64,000 nt of DNA from Terfezia claveryi (GCA_015179025.1 WHUX01000113.1:62001-126000), one strand, 5' to 3'. Positions 1 through 12,670 are shown, counted from the stretch's first letter. Made by a program: numbers and translations. Notes: a model not told the origin generated them from the letters alone.

Positions 1-615
1 ATAGTACAATATCGTGAATATAGCAATTGCTGTATACTATCCTTAGTTTAATACATTGGTGGAATAGGAATATCAATAGATAATTGATGCGCTAGCTAAA
101 TTGGGCAAAAATTAGACAAAGAACCTACCATTTATTCTTTGGGCTGATCATATCACTACTTGAGTATCAACTAGGTTCCCACCATTTATGCTAGTATTCG
201 GAAAAGACTGTATTTTACCCATTGAGCTAACTACAATTTCATGGGCAATGGTAGACTGGAATCGTGTATATACAAGAGAACAGGTATTAGGAACTAGAAC
301 AAAGCAACTAGAAAGAAAAGAAGAAAACTTCAGAGCTGCTGCTGAGAGATTGGCTGAAAATCATTTACTGAATAAACAATTCTTTGACTAAAGAAGGCAA
401 CAAAGAGTTGAAGATTTGGATATCAGTGATCTAGTCCTTCTCTATAATTCTATATTAACAAAGCAATAGTCTAGGAAGTTAGAGAACCGTTAGCTTGGCC
501 CTTACAGAATTAAAGATTTACGCAGGGATAGGGGTACCTATCTTCTGGAAGAGTTAGACGGTACCCAAATGAAGCTAACGTACCCGAGGGAAAGGCTGAA
601 ATGCTTCTACCTGTG
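1..615 (+). pseudogene. Ty3/gypsy integrase C-terminal fragment
   Basis: A short open stretch at 188-391 encodes a fragment with the FGKDCILPIEL-type sequence found after the catalytic core in many fungal gypsy integrases, followed by a Lys/Arg/Glu-rich helix. The reading continues past in-frame stops through a segment resembling DLVLLYNSIL and ending near LKCFYL at about 615, which matches the usual integrase C-terminal DNA-binding module. The catalytic core would lie before the window start. Stops and frame losses show it is dead. The family is recognised from motif knowledge; the exact element is not identified. Confidence 0.6.
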
Positions 616-1090
616 AACAGGGGTCGACTGCAAAGAGTAAGGACTACCACAAGAGGAAATAGAGGAAATAGAACTAGATGAACAGGTGTAGTTTGTTATG
701 ATATAGCGTGTTATAAATTTGCATACGATGTTATAGGGCAAGTCTAAGCATTGCAGTATTTTTAATGCATTTTATCTTATTTAGTGTACCTTAATACATG
801 GTTGAAGGATATGAGAGTATATAAAAGGTAGAAAGCAAGAGCTAAATCTTTCTTTTCTTTCCTCTTTAAGATAACTACCAAGATCACGTCTAGAACTAGT
901 GAACAACAGTCTTCTTCAGTTTTCGGGAAAAACTGAAAAAACTTTGCCCATATTTACCCATATATCTCTAGTCTTCTTATTACTACTTCTACTATATCAT
1001 ACCTATATCCCCACAATGTATTCTTCTAGATTAGTGAAGGGAATAGCATAATTAATAAGAGAAACAGGAAAAAGAGTTGGAGCACTTGCA
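616..1090 (+). promoter_or_regulatory. Possible LTR or leader with TATA box
   Basis: This gene-free stretch follows the integrase fragment at the place where a 3' LTR would start. It contains a good TATA-like box, TATATAAAAGG, at 818-828, then a pyrimidine-rich leader. I could not find a second copy in the window to define LTR ends, so calling it an LTR is inference from position and the TATA box. Confidence 0.3.
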
Positions 1091-1093
1091 GCA

Positions 1094-2447
1094 GTGAAGA
1101 CGACGTTGATCATACAAGCCATAGACACTAAACTAGTAGCATGGGGAGTTTCTCATGAACGAGCTAAACAAGAGCTACAAATGGATAAGTTAGATAGATT
1201 GGGCTCTGTGTATACTATTGCTCTTCCAAGACATCATAATTACAATCTTCTGATGGAAAAATATTGGAGCCTAGAATGGACAATACTTATGGGCGAGCTC
1301 TATCCTCCTTGGCCATCTATTGAATTCACCCGACTATGTTCCCTTGCAGTACAACTATTATCATTTGATTGTAGAATGGATTTAGTTGATAATATCATGT
1401 CATTAATCAGGACCAAAATCGCTACTAGAAAAGAAACGCCAAGAACTAAGAAGGATGACTAGGCAAGAGTAGAAGATATTTGGTAGGTACTTCAGAATGC
1501 TAACCTACCATTATTGCTCGAACCATATCAAAAGAAATACTATCTAGCCTATACTGCGATATTAAAATTATTGGCAGATTGAATGGGTCAGGACAACCTC
1601 TTGAATTCTTTGGAGAATGCGGAAGCCAGGAAAAGAGAGAACTAAAGTCAAGAGGCAGCAGAAGTGGCATTGTCTTCTGTACCATGAATGCCTGCCATAT
1701 CGGTAGTAATACCACCCAATCCTGCAACTTCGACAAGGTAAAGTACACAGATAAGAGGGTGACAGACAACTCATGAACGAGGCCAAACTCGTAAGTGCCA
1801 AAGAGCACCCTTATAAGAGCAACTCCCTACATCAGCAAGAAAAAAGTGGCATCGGGACACCAAGTAGTGTCTCCAGGAGACAGGGTTGTCTCTTATGTCA
1901 TTTGTGTCTTTTATGTCTCCTAGGTGTCTCCTGAATGTCTCCTATGTGTCTCCTGGTGTCTCCCAGTGTCTCCAGGAGACACTAGAAGACATTCTGCCAA
2001 TCGTGGAGACACATCTTGTCTCTAGTAGCATTACTGTCTCTAGAGATACTAGAGACAAACTATTTTCTTTCCTGATGTACCTACAAGCGAAAGTAGATAG
2101 AGGAGGTAAATGAAGAGGACTGTGATTTTGAAGTGCTAAGGTTGTTGGACCATTTGATACAAGAAGACATTGATACTATAAACTCAGAAACTCTGAATGA
2201 TCTACTCGTGGTGGGTAAGGTTCGAGATATACTAACAGTACTGAATGCTAATAATGAGAATGAAGAGGAAGATGAGCTATAGGTTCCGCCTGCTCATATA
2301 ATACATAGAGTAAGAATACTCATGAGCGGAATGAAGATGAAGGTAGTGCCAGTAATAAGAGAGATATCCCCGATAATGAAAAAGGCACCTGAAATCTTCC
2401 TTGATGATGATGATAATGATGAGGAGGAAGAGGAGAATGATGAGTAG
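1094..2447 (+). pseudogene. Unknown protein remnant with acidic tail, split by a MITE
   Basis: An open frame of 122 codons (1094-1462) begins MKTTLIIQAIDTKLV and ends in a basic stretch. Coding-like sequence continues with stops to about 1829, is cut by the MITE at 1830-2077, and resumes at about 2109-2447. There one frame reads 113 codons with a single TAG (probably an old CAG) and ends in a run of Asp and Glu (DDDDNDEEEEENDE). I do not recognise the family. A gag-like or accessory protein of the neighbouring retroelement is possible because it follows a gypsy integrase and a possible LTR, but no zinc knuckle or protease motif is visible. Confidence 0.35.
1830..2077 (+). mobile_element. CATCAG MITE copy 1 (248 bp, GTCTC-rich core)
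   Basis: Begins CATCAGCAAGAAAAAAG and ends TTTTCTTTCCTGATG, so the ends are imperfect inverted repeats of about 19 bp. TA is duplicated at 1828-1829 and 2078-2079. The core is largely GTCTCC and its complement GGAGAC, with palindromes such as TGTCTCCAGGAGACA. It encodes no protein. Two more copies of exactly 248 bp occur at 19626 and 58328 (the latter inverted). It is presumably moved in trans by an unknown transposase. Confidence 0.85.
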
Positions 2448-2884
2448 GGTTTCTTTTTGTTTGATATTTTGATTTTTCTTTTTTTTGGGGTAAATTATCT
2501 TTTTCTTTAGTTAGGAATATAGGGATTTTTTTGAAGCGATATTAATAGTGCTTTTATTTCATTTAGCTGTATTTCTTTAGGGATTATATGTTTTTTTTTT
2601 TTTTTTCTTTTTTCTTTTTTTTTGGAATCATAGTATGTTTGGTTAAGTTGTTTTTCTTTAGTGTTTATTTATTTTTTTGGGTTGGATTTTGTTGGGTTGA
2701 CGAGGATGTCAACTCTTATTAGAGAGGTCGGATGTGGTGGAGAATAAGGATGAGTAGGAAAAAGTTTGATTTTTTGAGTTTTTTTTAGTTTTTTCTTCAT
2801 TTTATTTTTATTATTCATTTTATTAGTTTTCGTTTGTCAAGTGATTTAGTTATTTAAAATGAATATCATTGTTTTTTAGTAATT
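2448..2884. other. T-rich gene-free stretch
   Basis: Long T runs (for example around 2589-2625) with no reading frame or repeat pair that I can see. Possibly a decayed 3' region of the preceding ORF or a degraded LTR. Confidence 0.3.
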
Positions 2885-3145
2885 TGTTTGTTAATGCTAA
2901 CACCTAAACAGGATTGTTCAAGTATCAAATTAAAGAGGCTAATATGCTAGAAAAGCAAGAGATTTGACAGTTGAACAGAGTTGTTCAGGTATTAAATAAA
3001 GTGAAGATTTAACAGTCAAATAGAGTTGTTTGGGTGTCAAATAAAGCAAGAGATTTGACAGTCAAATAGAGTTGTTCGGGTGTTAGAATAGGCAAGAGAA
3101 TTGATAGTCGAACAGGCTTGTTTGGGTGTCAAGAGAGATAGGTGT
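2885..3145 (+). repeat. Tandem palindromic modules shared with a gypsy LTR
   Basis: Four to five copies of a roughly 55-bp unit, each with a near-palindrome of the form GAACAGGCTTGTTCGGG followed by GTGTCAA. The same module occurs twice in the LTRs of element A (about 27580-27640 and 36335-36400). This stretch is therefore probably the U3 part of a related decayed LTR with an expanded module number. No coding content. Confidence 0.5.
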
Positions 3146-3489
3146 CGGTATGATGGTTATTTCGAGGCAGAATTATGCAAAAGTTAGTCTTGTTGGTTGA
3201 TAATGATGTTATTGTGACGAAAGCAGAAGGATACAGTCGTTATAGTATTTTTATAAAAATACTCGAAGGAGGCAAAAGAAGTAGTGATTTTGTGATATAT
3301 GATTCTACTTTTGTCATCTCTCTATCTTATTTTCTTTTCTAAGTTAGCAATACTATTGACGCTCTCACCCAGTCCTTCAGTACATATTTTTCTATTAGGA
3401 ATGAAGTGCCTTCATACCATACCTATGGGGTCTGAGTCTGCGAAGGCATGGTTGAGGATTGTGAATAGAGCAGTGATATCAGAGAGATT
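3146..3489. other. No clear feature
   Basis: No supported gene. An open stretch at 3299-3496 has a hydrophobic start but no recognisable domain and sits among retroelement debris. Confidence 0.25.
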
Positions 3490-4084
3490 GAAGTAGTTAT
3501 CAAGCATATAGGGTTAGATCTGGTCCAAAGCTCTGCCTTCCAATAGGTTGTATACATAAGCTAATTAGTACTAAATGGTAGAGAATTTTTCAACATCTCT
3601 AGTTAGTTTGATTTTAATAGAATTTTTTTAGGCTCTTACACAAGTCCTGTTACCATTGAACTTTGATGGGGTAGGGAGATCTTAGGTCTTGGATGCTTGT
3701 GGTACTTAGGGTGCTGGGGCTGCTTAGATTGTATCCAGGGCTCTATTTAGGCTGTGGATGGTCCTTCTTTCATTAATCAAGTCATTCTAGGTTGTTGTGA
3801 TATCAGCCTGGTAGGAGAGAAGGTCTTCAGTAAGTCTCATGACCTTGTCATTAGTTCTTGTCTATTTTTGTTGTCCTTTATATATAGCTGATTCCAGCCA
3901 TTGACCTAATGTATCTGCAGCAAGGTAGATATTATTCATGGTCTAGTAATAGCTACCAAAGTCAGCCTAGTTCATAGAGATGGGTAGGCCTTGCCAGGTC
4001 CAAAATCTGACTATAAGCATAGGAGTAGTGTCTTAGTTAGATATTGAGCATACTGGTTGATCTGAATAATCTAACGTAGGATAA
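3490..4084 (-). pseudogene. Decayed gypsy gag leader region
   Basis: Joins the LTR fragment at 4085-4443 in the way gag joins the 5' LTR in element A. Near 4036 the sequence resembles the A primer-site region (a CATACTGGTTGATC-like stretch against A's CATACCAGTTGGTC). No intact frame remains. The call rests on position and weak similarity. Confidence 0.25.
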
Positions 4085-4443
4085 CATAGACTCCAGAGGA
4101 CAAGCTAACTAAGGAGTACACTAGGGGCAAGGCAAGAGCAGGGCTAAGGTAACACATACATAGGAATACTACATGTATAACCAGGGGAAGGCTGGGATGG
4201 GAGACAAGGGCAAAAGGTAAGAGATATAGGGAAGCAGTTGCCACATGTGTTGGAAGGAGGCAGCTATTGCTGCAGAGTTATTTACAGGACAAAGGGGGTA
4301 TACAGAGAAATTATACTAGCACAAGGGAAGCAAAGTCCTATATTGGGTATATAAGATGTTGGATAGGGATTTAATGATAGTACGAGGGACAGGGTCTATA
4401 TATACATAATTCTGTTAGAGCAATGGGGGAAATAAGCTTCCCA
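4085..4443 (-). repeat. Partial gypsy LTR of the A/C family
   Basis: Clear nucleotide similarity to the A and C LTRs read on the minus strand. Shared landmarks are a GACTAAGGAG-like start region, the TAGGAATACTAC block, ACCAGGGGAAGGCTG, GGTCCTATATTGGGTATA with AAGATGTTGGATAGGGAT, and GGGGGAAATAAGCTTCCC, which matches C most closely. It is truncated where copia-type coding sequence begins. Confidence 0.65.
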
Positions 4444-4449
4444 AAATCT

Positions 4450-4929
4450 TCTTCTTCATCTCCTCTATTGCTTGTTGGTTATTTTGATACTGATTATGCT
4501 GCTTGTCGTGATACCCATTAGTCTATCACTGGTTATGTGTTTCTTCTTAATAGTTGTACTATATCCTGGTTGTCAAAGAAGCAGAACTCTGTCTCTACCT
4601 CTACAACTGAATCCAAATATATAGCACTCTCAACAACCACTCATCAGGTACTCTGGTACATTCACACATTCTCCTAACTTGGATACTCAATACCAGTCTA
4701 CCTTTATACAGACAGCACAACCTCTATCAACATTACAGAAACCCTTGTCAACAATCCTCAAACGAAGCACATTAATATTAGATATCATTTTATAAGAGAA
4801 CAACTTATTCTCAAGACTTTTACCCTCAATCATATCTCAACTAATGAAAACCACACTGACCTTATAACTAAAGGTCTTCTTCCTGTACTCCATCACTATC
4901 ATACTAAAAGACTCAGGCTTACAGAATAA
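4450..4929 (+). pseudogene. Ty1/copia RNase H domain fragment
   Basis: One frame of about 160 codons with only two in-frame stops shows the copia RNase H signature in order: GYFDTDYAA, SITGYVFLL, a WLSKKQNSVSTSTTESKY-type block, the DSTTSI motif, KHINIRYHFIRE and HTDLITKGL, ending with a natural TAA at 4927-4929. This is the C-terminal end of a copia Pol polyprotein. The first part (integrase, reverse transcriptase) is missing, truncated at the junction with the gypsy LTR fragment near 4445. Confidence 0.85.
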
Positions 4930-4936
4930 GATAGAG

Positions 4937-5456
4937 TGTTGCGGTATATATTCTGTGCCCTCTCATATCATTATTCTTTCCTATTTCAGTATATATTTAC
5001 TACTATATCATTATATGTTTCTCTATTATGATATCTTCTTCTACTTATTTCTATCTAGTTCTATTATGAGTATCTATATTATGTCTTACATGCAGCTTAC
5101 TCTATACTGTCACACTTATATGTTTATATATCCATGCTCATTATTTCCTACACTGTCTCACCTGAATATTGTATGCATACAACCTTTCTACTTATGGATA
5201 TCTCTTCATTATTTCCTATTTAAGTTAGTTTATTATATGTTTCGTTTGCACTCTATATTCATATATTTAAGGCTGGTATTTATCCACTCCTCTAGATAGA
5301 GAATTAAGCAATACATACTACACTCACACTTCTCAATAGATCATACTTGCTTTTCCTATGATCCTTGCTATCCCTCCATAATCTCCGCTGGTTACCACGC
5401 TACTTCTTAAGCTGTCCCATTACCTATTTTATCCACTTCAATAACTAGCATTAACA
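4937..5456 (+). repeat. Probable copia 3' LTR
   Basis: Starts TGTTGCGGTATATA seven bases after the Pol stop, right behind a purine-rich GAATAAGATAGAG tract that could be the polypurine tract. AACA at 5453-5456 would give the expected TGTT/AACA ends. No second copy is available, so the right boundary is tentative. An open stretch at 4955-5299 is a low-complexity by-product. Confidence 0.4.
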
Positions 5457-5589
5457 TAAATATCTTTAGTATTTTTTTGACTTATAATTCGATCTTATTC
5501 TTACTAAATAAGAGCTTTGGTTTTGTCTTTGGTTCATAGTTCTTGTTTTTCTTAAGTTATTTATTATCTCTTAAAAGTATTTTCTAAAC

Positions 5590-7330
5590 TTCCAGTCATC
5601 TAGAAATCTTAGAAAATTTCGGTAGTGATATTCTTCGTATTTACTAAAGAATTATATTTAGGAGAGTATCCTAGCTATCTGACCTTATATTATCTTTCTC
5701 TAGTTTAAAAAGCTGTTCTAAATTCTAATACCTTTTCAACTTTATAATAATCATCTTGAATTAGTCCTAGCTCTTGAGTCTATCTATAAGGGAACTGAAT
5801 AAAATTATTATTGTAATATAGTTTAAGTTTGCTAATATAAAAATCCTTATATATGAGATATAGGTCAGGTTGACTGAATAAGTCTAGGCTATAATTATTG
5901 TATTTTTAATTACTAGAAATAATGGGAAATGGGCCTAGCTATCTTAGTTTAAGTTTAGGTGAGATATTTAATAGGTTGATATTTTCTAAGGAAAGTATAA
6001 CTTATTGTCTAACTGAAGATTTGGTAGTATTGTGTAGTTGTTTATTAGCTTGAGATACTTGAGTCTTTTTAGTATCATATAGATTTTTAAACATTACTTT
6101 ATAATGTTCATTTGCTAGTATATATATATAAATGGAGCATAGAAGTATCGATATACCAATATATATATTAAATTTAAACAGTATAGGATAGAGGCTATTT
6201 TATCTTGTAGTATGAAACCTAAAGTTGAGTTTCAACTATGTTTCTGGTAGTTTTTGTAGCCAATCAAATCCTTCTATTTTATAGGCTTTTACTATTTGTA
6301 GAATTTCTTTGTTTACAATTTTTAATTGTCTATTTATATATGGATAATATACAGTAGATGGTTCTAACTTAATTCCTTTATTTCTAGTCTAATCTTGAAA
6401 GTGTGATAAAATAAAAAGAGTATCTCAATTAAAAACAATACAGAAAGAGTATCCTATAGTCAGAACTATATAAGTGTCAAAGGTAGTAGTATATTATTTT
6501 GCTATAAAATTATCTAAGATAGAGATAAGAAACTTAAATTCTGATTGTCTATCAACAATTATTCAAAGTTATGAAATACAAATAACATAATCTTCTTTAA
6601 TAGTAATATTCAGGTATAAACTTAAATATTTTGTAAAAATAGGTACTAAATTAAAAAAATCTATCAATATATCTGTCTATAGCCTTCTTAGTATATGTAA
6701 TAGAGTTTCAAGTCTAAGTAGCACCTTGTTGGAATACTTTGTCCATTAATAAGTATCACAACTTCTGACATAGTCTTTAGTTAGTTCTGTAAAGGACTGG
6801 TGATTATATTAGTTAGTAAGATATTTTATGATTTTTTCAATACTACTATGAGTAGTTGCTTTATATGCATTTTTAATAATCAATTTGAGATAGTTCTTAC
6901 CTTCGATATTAAAAGTAGAGGGCAAGACTAATTTCTATTGCCTTTGTTAGTTCTTAATATACAAAAATCTATCTTTTTTCCTATAATCCTTATAGTTTAT
7001 AAAGGTATTATAGTAATTCTTCCAGATAGCATATACTCTCATTTATGTCTAGTATGCAGATTTTATTCCCATGCCTTAATCTAGCTAATAAGTAATAAAA
7101 TAGTCCTTGTCATTTTCCCATCTATTACTAATATATTTCTACTGAATGAGTCTATCAAGAGTTAGTTCAATTCTTCAATTAAAGTCATTGATAGTAGGTT
7201 TTTTTTTCTTCTATATAGAAGTTTTATATCTTGAAAACTTACAGAAATTACAATACTATCTGAGAGTCTTTCAAATAATGGAGGGTTTAATATTTTCATT
7301 GATAATTACTTGTTTTTGGAAATAAGTAAT
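5590..7330 (-). pseudogene. Element F: gypsy integrase and chromodomain, RIP-decayed
   Basis: Translated on the minus strand through many stops, 6150-6600 gives an integrase core: a DRQSEFKFLIS-like segment, then IKLEPSTVYYPYINRQLKIV (the HPQTDGQ motif with His lost), EILQIVKAYKIEG and WLQKLPE. Downstream, 5590-5745 reads as a chromodomain: VEKVLEFRTAF, QYKVR, LGYSPKYNSLVNTKNI. Chromodomains direct integration to marked chromatin in this retroelement class. Almost all Gln and Trp codons have become stops, as expected from RIP. It cannot encode protein now. Confidence 0.7.
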
Positions 7331-7859
7331 AATAGTAACTATATTAATTAGAATTATATTGCTACTACTAGTAGTTGTAGCTAATTTTTGAGGTATATTC
7401 TATAGTTATTAAGAAGCAATAGGAGTATTCTTAATCTCTTATTCTATTTATTAGATACTCATTTGTTCAGTAGAATTATAGAACTAAATACTATATTATA
7501 GAGATAGGTATATTGGCTTATTAGTATTCTATTTTTTTGCCTATTCTTTAATTTCATGGATAGCTTTTTTGCAGCTGAGAGCTTATAGAGGTGGATATGC
7601 TAGCATTTACTGTACTAGTACTAGTTCCTTATAAGAGTCATTTATAGTAAAGAAGTGCTCAAAATAATTCTAGTCCAAAAACTGTTAAAGGTTTGTTTTT
7701 ATTTACATTGGGTACTTAGTCATACCTAGTAAAAATCTCTTCTAGTATAGTAGATAGAGTCTTATTGTCTGAGAACTCTTCTTCTTTAATCATATTATAC
7801 TTACTTTCTTCATCTTAGATACCTTCAAAGTATAGACAAAAGATATGGTATCTAAGTTA

Positions 7860-8400
7860 TTTAGCTTTTCTATAATATTTATTAAAGTCATAGTCAATAT
7901 GCTTAAAATTGATAGTTCCATGAGAAACCATTTTATTCTGAGTAAAGGTTTCTAGTAAGTGGAAAGTTCTTAAAGTATTGGTAGAGATATTGGGGTTATA
8001 GGTATAGTTAAAAGGATTGATGCTATTGGAGATATAATTATCCTTAGTGGTAGGAATGTTAGGGTATTTATGCTTTCTTGATAGAGTGTCTGCTATCAAA
8101 TTTTCTTTTTCTGCAGTATTTTGAATGTCTATATCAAATTCTATTAGATAATCTTACTATTACCTCAATTTTTGACTGGTAGGTATTTGAGTATAGAAGG
8201 TGACTAATAGTTTATAGTTAGTAAGGATAGTGAACTTATAACCTTTTAATTGTACTTTAAAAAATTTCAATGAGTTAATAATTGCTAATAACTCTTTTTG
8301 GAAAGTAGGATAATTGAGTTGTATTCGATTAAGTTTTCTTAAGTAGAAGCATGATAGTCTAATATACATCAATAGTCCTTAACTTATTTATGATCCTAGT
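7860..8400 (-). pseudogene. Element F: gypsy RNase H domain
   Basis: Two short open segments carry typical motifs: NYPTFQKELLAI with a following KFFKVQLKGYKFTILTNYK (usually TDHK) at 8160-8372, and IADTLSRKH at about 8070-8097, the connection between RNase H and integrase. They follow the reverse transcriptase on the same strand and lie upstream of the integrase. Non-functional. Confidence 0.75.
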
Positions 8401-9560
8401 CCTATATTACTGGTATTATAGACTAAATATTTAGATTCTATAGACTCATTATTCTAGGGTTTTAAAATATATAGGGAATTCATAAGTTCTTTTAGTATTT
8501 CAAACCCTGTATTATAAATATCTATCTATTCCTATTTTTTTGTTTCACTTTGCAGTTCCAATAGAGTACTTGCATACAATGCCAAGTCAAAAATAAATCT
8601 GCTAAGATAATTAACAATTCCTAGGAATCCTCTAAGATTCTTTTTTTGAGTAGGAGTTAGAAATATTAATATAATAGTTCTCTTCTTTAAATTTATATGT
8701 AATCTACCTAATATTAAAATATGTCCTAAGATTTCTAATTTGAGAGTAAAGAACTAGTATTTACTTTCTTTGAGATAGAATTTCTCATCTTATAGACTAT
8801 GAAGTACTTTCTTTAATAATTCTATATATTCTTTATATACTTTAGAAAATATAATAATATCATCAATATAGATGATTAAATCTTTATAGATTATATCCTT
8901 AAAAATTTCATACATAATGAAAACTATAGTAGCTAGTACCTTATAATCACCTTATTGTATAACTCTACTTCTAAAATATCCTAAATAGTATAGAAAAGTA
9001 AAGTATTGCTCTAATTCCTTATTATTCCTAATATTAAAAAATCCATTACTAAAGTTAAGCTTAATCTGAATAGGATTCTCCACTACTAGTTCAATAGCTT
9101 TATTTATATCTAGTAATAGGGTATAGTCTAATTTAATAGCTAAATTGTAGTTATAATAGTTATTAACATATCTAGCTTCTTCTAGTTTGTCTTAGTAAGG
9201 AATATTGAATCTAACTATAGTATTTATATTATTTTCTACTTTATATATACAATCTGATACTTCTTCTTCAATTAATTTATCATAGATTTATTGTCTAAAT
9301 CAATATCCTGAGGGTTGCCATTTTGGTATCTAAGTAGCTTTGGCTTTTAGTTTAATATAGAGATTAATTTTTATTAGTAGTAGCAATTCCTATGGAATTG
9401 CCTTTAGAAATAATCAGGCAAACTCTATTATATAGTTAAGTTATTTCTGTACTATAGAAATAGCTATTATAAGTTCTCTTTCTGAATTAGTATCTTCTAT
9501 ATTACTAATAATTTCCCAATTATCTAGTTTACTATAATCTGTAACTGATTTATAGCTGAC
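8400..9560 (-). pseudogene. Element F: gypsy reverse transcriptase
   Basis: The catalytic motif reads YIDDIIIF at about 8848-8882 on the minus strand, followed by KFYLKESKY, LEILGHIL and the GFLGIVNYLSRFI thumb segment near 8590-8640. These are hallmark Ty3/gypsy sequences. Stops and frame shifts are dense. AT content is far above that of elements A-C, so this copy is the oldest or most mutated gypsy element here. Confidence 0.75.
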
Positions 9561-12270
9561 TTAAGTATATGCTGATCTCATACTATTTACTATAGTTCTA
9601 GATCCTTTCTATATACTTAACTAGAATCTATAAATATTTTCTAGTTAGATAGTAACTGGTTCCTAATATATAGGAATTATTACTTTCACTTTGTTAAGAG
9701 CAAGTTCTCTTAAAATCATATCCCTTCTAGTCAAATAAGTTATATAGAATGTTTGTTCTTCTATATAAGCTATCTAATATAGTTTGATAGTATAGACTTT
9801 ATCTATCGTTTATTTTGAGCCTTTAATTATTATACTTAATAATTTCTTCTTAATACTTCTAGTTGATAGTTTGTATAGCTATATAAATTAAGAATTAATT
9901 AAGTCTTTTTTCTTTATTTGGAGATTAATTAAAAGTAGTATAGAGTGTTCATTAGCCTTAATAAATACCTTACTGAAATTAAGTACCAGTCTTAATAAGG
10001 GTTATTCCTTAATTTTATCCATATTGCTTTTGTCCTTAGTTGCTACAGGTATAGCTAAATCTTATATAACTGTACGTATAGGTACCTTATTTTGTCACTT
10101 CTTATAGTCCTTATAGGAGTGTCTATTATTCCAATACTATAGATATTTCTTATCTTTAATTAATTGTATCTTCTTCTTCTGATCTAATTTTTTTTATTAT
10201 AGTATTCTAATCTAAGTTGTACTATTTTTCTGTATTAGATTTGGTGCTGGAATTTCTGCTAAGATTAAATTCTATTTTTTGTCATTGGTTTTGATTCCTA
10301 TATAGACTATGACTCTGATTTTCATTCTAAGAGTATTATTGTTAGAATGTATTTAGTATAGATAGTAGAGCTATATCTTTTTTTGAAGCTTTATATACCT
10401 CTACTTGATATATAAGCTAATTATATAACCATTCTTCTTTAATTAAAGAAATTAATATAGCTGACATATATGATGATAGGTAATTAAGAAATTTTCTTCT
10501 TTTTACTTCCTATAATATTAATTATTTACTATTCTTATTGATTAATTTGATTTGTATTTTAGTAAGCCAATTAGGAAACTATTTAATTCTTATATAATAT
10601 CTATCCTTATATAGTATAGCTATCTACCATCATTACTACAAAATGTTCTTGCTAGTAACGGGTATCAAAAAATCCCTTAATACTAGCATAAAACTAAAAA
10701 ATTTTGTATTCTTCTATTTTTCTCTTAAGAATTAATTATAAATAGTAAGTATACTTTCCTCTATCTGGAATACAACAATTTCCAAAGCTAAAGTATATTC
10801 CAAATCTATTTCTTTGATAACTAACCAATATTATATTGCTATAGCCCAAAAATCAAAATACTGTAAGTCTTGCTAATTTTTGTCTTCTTTATTTATTTTT
10901 TTTTGGTAAATTAATCTTAATTCCTTTTAAAAGGTTTATTACTTCATGGTTACCTATTATAACTATTCCTATAGTAGATTTCTATTGTTAGTATTTAACT
11001 GATTTTCCTTATTATAGTTTTTTAACTAAAAGTTAACTTGCAACTAACAATATCTTATTAAAGTCTAAGCTATTATCTCTACTATTATTGGGATCTCAAT
11101 CTCCTCCTTAAGATTTCTTCTTTTATTGATCTAGTTCTATATCCAGATTATCATTGTATTCCAGTAATTGTATATCTTCTAGTAGTTAGTTTTTATCACT
11201 TAATTCTTTAGCTAACTTAGCTCTCCTTTCTGGTATTTTAGATACTTGACCTTTGCCTTTTAATTAATTCTTTCACATTTTTAAGAATACTTCTAGAAGC
11301 TTGTTGCTAGAATTGAAAAAATTCTCTATGGTATATACAATTTCTTTTAGATAAGTACTACTTATCATAAATGCCATAATCTCTTTTTAGTTATTTAATA
11401 TCTAATTTTGTTTCTTCAAAAAAAGAACTACAGGTTTCTTTAGTTCCTTACTTAAAAATACCTTCATTTCTAAGTCTTTCTTTTTAAAAGGGTACAGTAT
11501 TATCCATAGGTAATACTTTACTATAGCTTTTAGTAGGAGTTAAGTATTTTTAAGATAATACCCTTATATATATCCTATTGAGTAAGTGTATTTCAAGATT
11601 TTCTTAATAGTTGAGAGATATCTATACCAAAATTCTTTTGGTATAAGAGATAATACCATATTAAAATATACCTTACTTCCCTCTCTACCTAGTTCTCCTA
11701 TTTCTATATCTATTAGTAGATTTATTTCTTCTTCTATATTAGTAACTATAAATCTGGCCTTTCTAGGAGTTTGATTTACTAATTTCTTAATATCTTCAGA
11801 TAATATAGTTAACTACCTTAACTTCTTAGTCTTTTTACTAAGTACAGATACTATTAATATCTAATTTTATTATCTATCTGCAGCCAAATAAAGCTGATTA
11901 TATAATATAATTATTAAGTTACTTTTTCTCTTTGGTACCTTATTGTATTAATAGTACAGTAGCTAATAATCCTTTTGATCTCTATTTATCTAATAGTTTA
12001 GTTAGCTTAGTAGCTCACTCAGTTGGTAAAGCTAGATGTCAAGATCCTAATATTTCTTATAGTTCTAGTTTTTTTTTATCTACTGAGCTAGAATCTAGTT
12101 TTAGTTCTTATAGTAAAAGTATTACTTTTTCTAATTGGTGTATTGAGGTAGATATTAGGAGTGTAGAGGTCTTAGTAGAAATGTTTGGACCTAAAGAAGG
12201 TGTTGATAAAAGTAATTCTTTTCTAGAGGAGTTGGCTGCAGTAGAGGCAGTAAAATTTAAGCCTTGAAAT
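9560..12270 (-). pseudogene. Element F: decayed protease/gag region
   Basis: This lies upstream of the reverse transcriptase on the coding strand, where protease and gag belong. I see no intact motif. The minus-strand frame near 12000-12268 (TASTAANSSRKELL, STPSLGPNISTKT) may be the gag N-terminus. A 111-codon plus-strand open frame at 11932-12267 is probably its shadow. Function is assigned from order only. Confidence 0.35.
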
Positions 12271-12299
12271 AGTAACACTTGGTTGTTTAGACTAATTAT

Positions 12300-12670
12300 T
12301 TATAAGATCTACGGGGCTAGTTTCTCTATAATATACTAGTACTACAAGTATGAATATAATAGTAGTTGCTAGGAATATAAGATAGTTTGTCAATCTTATT
12401 AGGAAAAGTATTATAAACAAGAGTGGGATTGTTTAATATAAGGGTACTACAGCCTATTAGAGCTTTACTTAGCTTGCTTTCTAAATCTTTTGTTAATGTA
12501 CTATAGTTAAGAGTCTAATGTCTTATTATTAGATGATTTGCTAGCTAGTTAAATATTAATATCATTTTATATATATATGTTTATATATATATGGATATAT
12601 AATAAATTGTATATACTTACTTAAGTATAATAAAAGTATCTAAAGATTGATTAGGCCTTAGATTTAAGAA
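12300..12670. other. AT-rich, no feature seen
   Basis: No coding signal and no repeat partner found. It could contain the 5' LTR of element F, but no matching LTR was seen on the other side. Confidence 0.25.
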
